This document shows positions 1 through 4,363 of a stretch of 5,846 nucleotides of DNA, in pieces (position 1 is the first letter of the stretch; each line of letters begins with the position of its first letter). The notes under the pieces were generated by a model. It saw only the letters and a list, made by a program, of their open reading frames with translations. It searched no databases and had not been told where the DNA came from. This DNA is from an uncultured Eggerthellaceae bacterium (GTDB lineage: Bacteria; Actinomycetota; Coriobacteriia; Coriobacteriales; Eggerthellaceae), in the NCBI GenBank assembly GCA_946631805.1, contig CAMPAJ010000117.1, positions 1 through 5,846 of the forward strand. The letters are read 5' to 3'. The translations under genes and the position numbers were made by a program.

Positions 1-209
1 TAGACTACGTCGACTACAAGGACACGCAGCTGCTGCGCAAGTTCGTTACCGATCGCGGCAAAATCAAGCCGCGCCGCGTGACGGGTGCTTGCATGCAGCA
101 TCAGCGCGATATCGCAAATGCCGTCAAGCGCGCTCGCACCATGGCCCTCATGCCGTATGCAGTGCCGGCCGTGAGCGGTCGTGGCGACCGTCGCCGCAAT
201 CGCGATTAG
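1..209 (+). CDS. rpsR: 30S ribosomal protein S18, 3' part only
   Basis: S18 is a small-subunit protein that pairs with S6 on the platform of the 30S ribosome. The first full codon is at base 3, and 68 residues are visible before the TAG stop at 207-209. The 5' end lies outside the window. The family core is clear: a segment reading [18 protein letters not shown], then PRRVTGAC, then the basic helix [19 protein letters not shown], which closely matches the C-terminal half of bacterial S18. The tail after PYAVPAV ends in an Arg-rich stretch ([10 protein letters not shown]), a little longer than the E. coli tail. Any N-terminal cysteine zinc motif would be upstream and cannot be judged. rplI starts 17 bases after the stop, so the two are almost certainly co-transcribed. 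In many bacteria rpsF and ssb lie just upstream, but that is not visible here. Confidence 0.96.
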   Translation, partial: DYVDYKDTQLLRKFVTDRGKIKPRRVTGACMQHQRDIANAVKRARTMALMPYAVPAVSGRGDRRRNRD

Positions 210-226
210 GGAAGGGGGATCATCGA

Positions 227-769
227 ATGAAGGTCATTCTTCTCGAGGAAGTTCCGGGCAAGGGCGGCGAAGGCGACGTCGTAGAGGTCGCTCGCGGTTT
301 TGCCAACAACTACCTGCTGCGCAAGGGCATGGCCATGAAGGCCACGAAGGGCAACCTGAACCAGCTCGAGCAGCGTCGCAAGAACATCGCCAAACGCGAG
401 GAAGTGCGTATTGCCAACGCTCAGGACCTCAAGACCAAGCTCGAGGCTCAGGCGCTTACCGTCAAGGCCAGGGTTGGCGAAGAGGGCATCCTGTTCGGCT
501 CCGTCACGGCTCAGATGATTGCCGACGCCGTGAAAGAGGTTCTGGACCTGGATGTGGACCGTCGCCGCATCGACGTGCGCCAGGCCATCAAGGTCGTGGG
601 CGAGCACACCGTCGAGGTGTCGCTGTACCGCGACATCAAGGCTGAGCTGAAGCTCAACGTCGTTGACGAAAACGCCACCGAGGCTCCTGCTGAGGCTGAA
701 GAGGTCGTCGAGGCTGCTGAGGAAGTTGCCGAAGAGGCCGAGGCTGTCGAGGAAGCTGCCGAGGAATAA
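227..769 (+). CDS. rplI: 50S ribosomal protein L9 with acidic C-terminal extension
   Basis: L9 binds 23S rRNA near the base of the L1 stalk and reaches out from the 50S subunit. The protein is 180 residues, against roughly 150 in the family. The N-terminal rRNA-binding domain carries the L9 signature at residues 13-40 (G13, G16, V21, G24-F25, N28-Y29-L30, G34, A36, T40). A long charged connecting helix follows at about 41-75, then the C-terminal domain to about residue 147. Residues 148-180 form an extra tail made almost only of Glu, Ala and Val, with 15 Glu and no Lys or Arg. The ATG at 227 was chosen because MKVILLEEVPG is the standard L9 start and a strong Shine-Dalgarno run (AAGGGGG, ending at 218) sits 8 bases before it. 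The same frame stays open back to an ATG at 89, but that stretch overlaps rpsR and is not L9-like. The gene ends just before a strong terminator. Confidence 0.97.
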   Translation: MKVILLEEVPGKGGEGDVVEVARGFANNYLLRKGMAMKATKGNLNQLEQRRKNIAKREEVRIANAQDLKTKLEAQALTVKARVGEEGILFGSVTAQMIADAVKEVLDLDVDRRRIDVRQAIKVVGEHTVEVSLYRDIKAELKLNVVDENATEAPAEAEEVVEAAEEVAEEAEAVEEAAEE

Positions 770-792
770 TCCCTGGAGCAATCTTGCAAGCG

Positions 793-822
793 AGCCCCTG
801 CGATTGCGGGGGCTTTTTCTTT
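793..822 (+). terminator. Intrinsic terminator of the rpsR-rplI operon
   Basis: A 9-bp stem pairs 793-801 (AGCCCCTGC) with 806-814 (GCGGGGGCT), with one T-G wobble and a GATT tetraloop at 802-805. It is followed directly by a T-rich tract (TTTTTCTTT, 814-822). It starts 23 bases after the rplI stop. This is a textbook rho-independent terminator, and it implies that dnaB has its own promoter downstream. Confidence 0.9.
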
Positions 823-847
823 GTCTATGAAAGTAGCTGATCCCACC

Positions 848-960
848 GCCGCCGGCCGAGGGCGCACCGCATTCTTGCTAGTCCTCGCGCGCGTGCGGTT
901 CCGACATCGTTGTTGACTGCTGCGGAACGCTGCGAATGCGGCGCACCCTCGGCCGGCGGC
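848..960. repeat. 113-bp inverted repeat (27-bp arms)
   Basis: The arms 848-874 and 934-960 are reverse complements over 27 positions with only two mismatches. The left arm begins GCCGCCGGCCGAGGG and the right arm ends CCCTCGGCCGGCGGC. The 59-base interior holds a further short stem, 898-903 (GTTCCG) with 923-928 (CGGAAC), extendable by two pairs past a one-base bulge. The unit can therefore fold as one elongated hairpin. There is no T-tract after it, and it lies 26 bases beyond a good terminator, so a terminator role is unlikely. It could be a REP/MITE-like palindromic element or a structured RNA. Confidence 0.8.
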
Positions 961-995
961 TTCGTTCTCTAGATTGGTGGCCCTTCGTTGGGGAT

Positions 996-1022
996 GCGCT
1001 TTCAAGTCGCGTGCGAAAGCGC
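996..1022. repeat. Small hairpin between the two large palindromes
   Basis: An 8-bp perfect stem pairs GCGCTTTC (996-1003) with GAAAGCGC (1015-1022) around an 11-base loop. Short GC-rich stems arise easily by chance in DNA of this composition, so significance is uncertain. Confidence 0.4.
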
Positions 1023-1082
1023 CGCATTTGCAAACTCGTGCAACATCGAGAGCCCAGGGTTTATTGCAACTTCGAAAACGTA

Positions 1083-1309
1083 GCCCGTTTGGAGGGCGGA
1101 GCCCGGGGGAGGGCCTGTGCAGCCCTTCGGAGCGCCCTCCTAAGAACCGCGCGCATAGGAAAGCGGCAACACCCGCGGGCGCCGAAGACATCGAGGCGCA
1201 CTGCCAAAAGTCGCCTCTAATCGCCGCTTTCTTTTGCGCGGTTCGTAGGAGGATAAAGCGCGACGCGGGCTGCACAGGCCCTCCCCCGGGCTCCGCCCTC
1301 CAAACGGGC
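1083..1309. repeat. 227-bp nested palindrome with perfect 43-bp outer arms
   Basis: Bases 1083-1125 and 1267-1309 are exact reverse complements over 43 bp. The left arm starts GCCCGTTTGGAGGG and the right arm ends CCCTCCAAACGGGC. Moving inward the symmetry continues with small interruptions: 1136-1142 pairs with 1246-1252, 1144-1152 with 1236-1244, and 1159-1167 with 1223-1231. Near the centre 1193-1198 pairs with 1212-1217, and 1200-1202 with 1209-1211, closing a GCCAAA loop. The whole unit can fold into one long rod or cruciform. No open frame in it looks like a transposase and no flanking target duplication is obvious. It is most consistent with a non-autonomous palindromic (MITE- or REP-like) insertion, or a very stable RNA in front of dnaB. 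Confidence 0.88.
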
Positions 1310-1340
1310 GGGGAGTCTCGCGGTTTCGGTTTAATTCGAG

Positions 1341-1346
1341 TATCAT
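1341..1346 (+). promoter_or_regulatory. Possible -10 element for dnaB
   Basis: TATCAT matches TATAAT at five of six positions and lies in the only AT-rich patch between the 227-bp palindrome and dnaB. No convincing -35 is present at 16-18 bases upstream, because the sequence there is the GC-rich flank of the palindrome. TTTAAT at 1330-1335 is an alternative. Because the rplI operon ends in a terminator, a promoter is expected somewhere before 1385, but this exact site is weakly supported. Confidence 0.25.
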
Positions 1347-1384
1347 AAGTTTCTGCTTACGAAGGCGAAATCGGAAGGGGCTTC

Positions 1385-2758
1385 ATGCCGAACAACAACG
1401 AAACGACGACGGCCAACAAGCCCATTCCTGCAAATATTGATGCCGAGAAGTCGGTGCTGGCCGCCTGCATGCTCAATGCCGACATCCTTGAGGAAATCGC
1501 CATCAAGCTGCAGCCCAAGAATTTTTTCCGTCCCGCGCATCGCATCATCTTCGAGGCGATTTGCGATTTGCATGCGCGCCGCATTCCCGTCGATCAGATT
1601 TCGCTCGCCGATACGCTCAACGCAGCAGGGCAGCTTGACGCCATCGGCGGCAGGTCCTACATCGTCGAACTTGCCGATAACACGTTTGCGCTGACCAACT
1701 GGTCGAATCATGCCGACATCGTCAAGCGCACGTCCGTCCTACGCGATTTGATTTACGCGTCGACGCAAATCAGCGCCTTGGCATACAACGCGCCCGACGA
1801 TTTGGACGAGGTTGTGGAAGATGCCGAGCGCACGCTGTTCGAGGTGACCGAGCAGCGCGTTTCTTCCACGTTCACGAAGATGGACACGCTGCTCACGGAG
1901 GCGTTCGAGGAAATCACGAAGCTCGCGGAGCAGGGCTCGCACATGGCGGGCGTCCCTACGGGCTTTTTGGACGTGGACAACCTGTTCCACGGGCTTCGCG
2001 GCGGTGACCTGGTCATCTTGGCTGCTCGACCCGGTGTGGGCAAGACGTCGTTCGCGTTGAACCTGGCCACGAACGCGGCGAAGGCGGGCACGTCCGTCGC
2101 GTTCTTCTCGTTGGAAATGAGCGCTGGCCAGCTTGTGCAGCGTATTCTGTGCGCCGAGGCGCGCATCAGCTTGTCCAAGATTCGCGGCGGTTTTATTTCG
2201 GAAGGCGACTGGGGGGCTATTGCCGACGCGTCGAATCGCTTGGCGAAGCTGGAGTTGTTCATCGACGACTCACCTGGCCTCTCGATTTTGGAAGCGCGCG
2301 CGAAGGCGCGCCGCGAGCTGCGCGCGGTCGAAAAGGGCAAGGGTCTCATCATCGTCGACTACTTGCAGCTCATGCAGCCGCCCCAGACGCGCCGCGACGG
2401 CAACCGCGCCGTCGAGGTCGGCGAGATTTCCCGTGGCCTCAAGGTGCTTGCCAAGGAAATGGACATGCCGGTCATCGCGTTGTCGCAGCTTTCCCGTGCG
2501 GTCGAGATGCGCGGCAAGAAGCGTCCACAGCTTTCTGACCTGCGTGAGTCCGGCTCCATCGAGCAGGACGCCGACATCGTCATGTTCATCGACCGCTCCA
2601 TGGACGAAACCGAGGCGGAACAGGACGGCCGTCCGCCTCTCAATACCGCCGAGCTCATCGTGGCCAAGCACCGCAACGGCCCGACGCGCGACATCACGCT
2701 GGCCTTCGTCAGCGAGTACACGCGCTTCATGGACTACGCCGACGACTCGCGCATGTAG
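1385..2758 (+). CDS. dnaB: Replicative DNA helicase DnaB
   Basis: DnaB is the hexameric, ATP-driven 5'-3' helicase that unwinds DNA at the replication fork and recruits primase. The 457-residue length is normal for the family. The N-terminal primase-interacting domain covers about residues 14-115, with the familiar start IPANIDAEKSVLAACM. A linker helix follows (about 115-160), then the RecA-like C-terminal motor. Visible motor motifs are Walker A ARPGVGKT at 214-221, FSLEM with the catalytic Glu at 244, Walker B LIIVDYLQLM at 321-330 (Asp325), SQLSRAVEMR at 367-376, the conserved DLRESGSIEQDAD at 385-397, and KHRNGP at 428-433, whose Arg430 fits the arginine finger. No intein or frameshift is present. 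The ATG at 1385 follows GGAAGGGG (1373-1380) by four bases. The gene stands alone, cut off from rplI by a terminator and a palindrome. Confidence 0.97.
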   Translation: MPNNNETTTANKPIPANIDAEKSVLAACMLNADILEEIAIKLQPKNFFRPAHRIIFEAICDLHARRIPVDQISLADTLNAAGQLDAIGGRSYIVELADNTFALTNWSNHADIVKRTSVLRDLIYASTQISALAYNAPDDLDEVVEDAERTLFEVTEQRVSSTFTKMDTLLTEAFEEITKLAEQGSHMAGVPTGFLDVDNLFHGLRGGDLVILAARPGVGKTSFALNLATNAAKAGTSVAFFSLEMSAGQLVQRILCAEARISLSKIRGGFISEGDWGAIADASNRLAKLELFIDDSPGLSILEARAKARRELRAVEKGKGLIIVDYLQLMQPPQTRRDGNRAVEVGEISRGLKVLAKEMDMPVIALSQLSRAVEMRGKKRPQLSDLRESGSIEQDADIVMFIDRSMDETEAEQDGRPPLNTAELIVAKHRNGPTRDITLAFVSEYTRFMDYADDSRM

Positions 2759-2791
2759 CTTCGGCTGATACGCCCAACCTGGTTGAATGTT

Positions 2792-2841
2792 TCATCATTG
2801 GGGACATACATTTCATATGAAGAGTATGTCCCCGATGATGA
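2792..2841. repeat. 50-nt hairpin with GGGGACATAC / GTATGTCCCC arms
   Basis: The arms 2792-2809 and 2824-2841 pair over 18 positions with a single T-G wobble. The core is GGGGACATAC against GTATGTCCCC. The 14-base loop contains the palindrome TTCATATGAA (2812-2821), so the fold is nearly continuous around an ATAT tip. No T-tract follows on either strand, so it is not a standard intrinsic terminator. The form resembles REP-type palindromes that are mobilised by RAYT/IS200-like transposases, or an operator for a dimeric regulator. Confidence 0.8.
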
Positions 2842-2848
2842 TATCCCT

Positions 2849-2941
2849 GGAGGGCGTTGGGATCGTGGGCGATTCTTCAGGCACTGCCCCTGTTATCCAC
2901 TTAGGTTAGCCGAAGCCAAGCGAACGGCCCCAACGTCCTCC
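2849..2941. repeat. Inverted repeat with 13-bp arms
   Basis: GGAGGGCGTTGGG (2849-2861) pairs with CCCAACGTCCTCC (2929-2941) over 13 positions with one G-T wobble. Its loop contains the right arm of the 2758-2916 repeat, so the two repeats cross and cannot both form as simple nested stems. This suggests alternative folds or overlapping remnants of palindromic elements. Confidence 0.5.
2893..2901 (+). promoter_or_regulatory. Single DnaA-box-like 9-mer
   Basis: TTATCCACT differs from the DnaA-box consensus TTATNCACA only at the last base. It is a lone copy with no AT-rich unwinding region or further boxes nearby, so it is not evidence of an origin. It could contribute to DnaA-dependent regulation or be chance. 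Confidence 0.2.
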
Positions 2942-2970
2942 CGAACAGGGCGGACGAGCGAGGGAACGGT

Positions 2971-3029
2971 GCATGATGCATCCAGCCTGATACACTCGGT
3001 TAAGCGTATCAGCGCTGGATGTATCATGC
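2971..3029. repeat. 59-nt hairpin upstream of the nuclease gene
   Basis: The left arm 2971-2993 (starting GCATGATGCATCCAGC) pairs with the right arm 3006-3029 (ending GCTGGATGTATCATGC). There is one unpaired base and one G-T wobble, and the loop is 12 bases (2994-3005). TGATACACT at 2988-2996 resembles an extended -10 element, so part of the stem could double as promoter or operator DNA. No T-tract follows, so a terminator of dnaB is unlikely. It sits 41 bases before the nuclease start codon and could be a regulator-binding palindrome or another REP-like unit. Confidence 0.75.
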
Positions 3030-3055
3030 AGCGCGCTGCGTGGCTTGGGGGCGCA

Positions 3056-3064
3056 TGCTACACT
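3056..3064 (+). promoter_or_regulatory. Extended -10 promoter, probably giving a leaderless mRNA
   Basis: TGCTACACT fits the extended -10 form TGn-TATAAT, with TACACT as the hexamer at 3059-3064. Transcription would be expected to start about 7 bases later, which is at the ATG of the nuclease gene (3071). No Shine-Dalgarno sequence lies at the usual distance before that ATG. A -35 is weak (CTGCGT at 3036-3041 with 17-base spacing), as is common when the extended -10 is present. Confidence 0.5.
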
Positions 3065-3070
3065 TAGCGC

Positions 3071-4363
3071 ATGGGCAGGAAGATCAGGTTCATACATACC
3101 GCAGACTTGCATTTGGGGGCTCCCATGAGGGGGTTCCGAGATCTTGCGCCTGCGTGGGCGGCTCGTTTGCAGGAGGCTATACCCCAGGCGTTCGACCGCG
3201 TGATCGATGCCGCGTTGGCGCGCGAGGTTGACTTCGTCGTCATCGCTGGGGATGTATTCGACACCTCCGGCGCATCGTACGGCGATTTCCTCCATTTTTT
3301 CGAAGGGTTGCAGAAGCTCGATGATGCGGGCATCCCCGCATACCTGATTGCGGGCAATCACGACCCGTATAGCGCTTGGCGCTCCGATGTGGACCGACTT
3401 CCGCCGTCTTGCCGCATGATGGGCGGCGATACACCTGAATTCGCCCTGTTCGAACGCGAAAGCGAACCGCTGTGCCTCATCGGCGCGCGTGGGTACCGGC
3501 ACCAGGCATGGCCGTTGGACCAGCATATTTCCGAAGGAATCGACCGGGCCCATGCCGTTCAGGCGTTGCAGGAGGAATTCCCGCAGGCATCGCTGGCGCC
3601 GTTTTGCGTCGGCATCATTCATACTGCCCTGAACAAAGACCAAAGCAAGGCGTATTCGGAGCCCCGTGACCTCCTGGCGGCCGACGTCGACTATTGGGCG
3701 TGCGGGCATTTGCACAAGCGCCTTGTGCAGCCGTCGCAGAATCGGCCTCGCATCGTGTTCCCCGGTTGCATACAGGGTCGTGACCTCAAGGAGTCGGGGG
3801 AGCGCGGCTGTTACCTCGTTGAATTGTCGGAAGAGGGCGGGCGTGTGAGCGTTGACCTGGAGTTCGTCCCCACTGCCAGCGTCGTGTTCCACACCGTGGA
3901 GGCCGATGTTTCGGCCTGCCTGACCCTTGCCGATATCGCGCGGCTGGTGCAATCCCAGCTCTTCCACGAAAACGGCAAGTCGAGTTGCGACGATATGGTC
4001 GTTCGCGTCGTGTTGACGGGCGCCACGAGCCTCCATGGCTATCTTTGCCGGCCCGACGTTATTCGCGATTTGCGCAAGCGCCTGAACAACGCTTACCCAT
4101 CTTTCTACTGCGATGCGCTCGTCGATCGCACGCGTCCTGTCATAAACCGCGACTCGCTGCTGCGCGAAGGGCTGTTTCCCGCGCACGCCCTTCGCGTTGC
4201 TGATGAACAGCGCCGCGAGGGCGAGCAGATGATCAACTACATTCAGGCCGAGTTCGTGAAGCGCGGCATCGATATCCCGTCGTCTCTTGCGAGCGAACTG
4301 GGAACGTTCGAGCGGGCCGCCGAGACGCTTGTCGTCGACTTGCTGAGGAGCGAGGAGTCGTGA
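3071..4363 (+). CDS. SbcD/YhaO-type DNA repair metallophosphoesterase (Mre11-like nuclease)
   Basis: This is a predicted Mn-dependent nuclease subunit that would work with the ATPase encoded next to it in processing DNA ends or hairpins, as Mre11 does with Rad50. All five phosphoesterase motifs are present: DLHLG at 12-16 (Asp12, His14), GDVFD at 60-64 (Asp61), GNHDP at 95-99 (Asn96, His97, Asp98), GIIHTAL with His184, and GHLHK at 212-216 (His213, His215). The catalytic domain covers about residues 5-265. The rest (about 270-430) would be the capping and ATPase-binding region, ending in helices. At 430 residues it matches the YhaO/SbcD size. The ATG at 3071 is chosen because MGRKIRFIHTADLHLG is the standard start for the family. 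It has no ribosome-binding site and probably begins a leaderless transcript. The stop overlaps the next start (GTGA). The proteins look closer to YhaO than to E. coli SbcD, so no symbol is assigned. Confidence 0.9.
   Translation: MGRKIRFIHTADLHLGAPMRGFRDLAPAWAARLQEAIPQAFDRVIDAALAREVDFVVIAGDVFDTSGASYGDFLHFFEGLQKLDDAGIPAYLIAGNHDPYSAWRSDVDRLPPSCRMMGGDTPEFALFERESEPLCLIGARGYRHQAWPLDQHISEGIDRAHAVQALQEEFPQASLAPFCVGIIHTALNKDQSKAYSEPRDLLAADVDYWACGHLHKRLVQPSQNRPRIVFPGCIQGRDLKESGERGCYLVELSEEGGRVSVDLEFVPTASVVFHTVEADVSACLTLADIARLVQSQLFHENGKSSCDDMVVRVVLTGATSLHGYLCRPDVIRDLRKRLNNAYPSFYCDALVDRTRPVINRDSLLREGLFPAHALRVADEQRREGEQMINYIQAEFVKRGIDIPSSLASELGTFERAAETLVVDLLRSEES

Larger units (their letters stand above)
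823..1384. other. Gene-free spacer between rplI and dnaB, rich in inverted repeats
   Basis: About 560 bases separate the rplI terminator from dnaB, far more than usual for adjacent housekeeping genes. Open frames exist on both strands, but they run straight through large palindromes, have low-complexity Arg/Ala/Pro-rich translations and match no family I recognise, so none is called. The content is two large inverted repeats (848-960 and 1083-1309), a small hairpin between them (996-1022), and an AT-richer patch at about 1324-1352 that may hold the dnaB promoter. No tRNA, rRNA or recognised riboswitch is seen. Confidence 0.75.
2758..2916. repeat. Long-range inverted repeat starting at the dnaB stop codon
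   Basis: GCTTCGGCT at 2758-2766 is the exact reverse complement of AGCCGAAGC at 2908-2916. The match extends three more positions inward (to 2769 and 2905) if G-U pairs are allowed. The left arm begins at the last base of the dnaB stop codon. The interior contains the 2792-2841 hairpin. The arms are short and 138 bases apart, so this may be coincidence. Confidence 0.35.
2759..3070. other. Gene-free spacer between dnaB and the nuclease gene, rich in inverted repeats
   Basis: About 310 bases hold no gene I can support. A + frame from 2783 to 3067 is open but is made almost entirely of the two hairpins and their surroundings and has no recognisable ribosome-binding site. The stretch contains hairpins at 2792-2841 and 2971-3029, two overlapping longer-range inverted repeats (arms 2758-2769/2905-2916 and 2849-2861/2929-2941), a DnaA-box-like 9-mer at 2893-2901, and the promoter of the next gene at its end. 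No intrinsic terminator with a T-tract is seen for dnaB. Confidence 0.7.

Noticed and set aside
89..226. Longer start for rplI at ATG 89
   Set aside because: The extra 46 residues overlap the rpsR coding sequence and are not L9-like; ATG 227 has a strong ribosome-binding site and the family's usual start.
511..1275. 254-residue open frame on the - strand overlapping rplI
   Set aside because: It is antisense to rplI and crosses the terminator and both palindromic regions; no domain is recognisable.
848..1309. CRISPR array or tandem repeat
   Set aside because: The repeats are inverted pairs of two unrelated sequences, not direct repeats with regular spacers.
1083..1309. Insertion sequence with a transposase
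   Set aside because: The element is only 227 bp with no transposase-like frame and no clear target duplication; at most it is a non-autonomous element.
936..1348. Open frames on the + strand in the rplI-dnaB spacer (936-1220 and 974-1348)
   Set aside because: They run through the large palindromes, have Arg/Pro/Ala-rich low-complexity translations, no convincing ribosome-binding site and no family match.
2792..2841. Hairpin as the intrinsic terminator of dnaB
   Set aside because: No T-tract follows the stem on either strand; the right arm is followed by TATCCCTGG.
2783..3067. 94-residue + frame between dnaB and the nuclease gene
   Set aside because: It consists of hairpin sequence and spacer, lacks a ribosome-binding site and has no recognisable motif.
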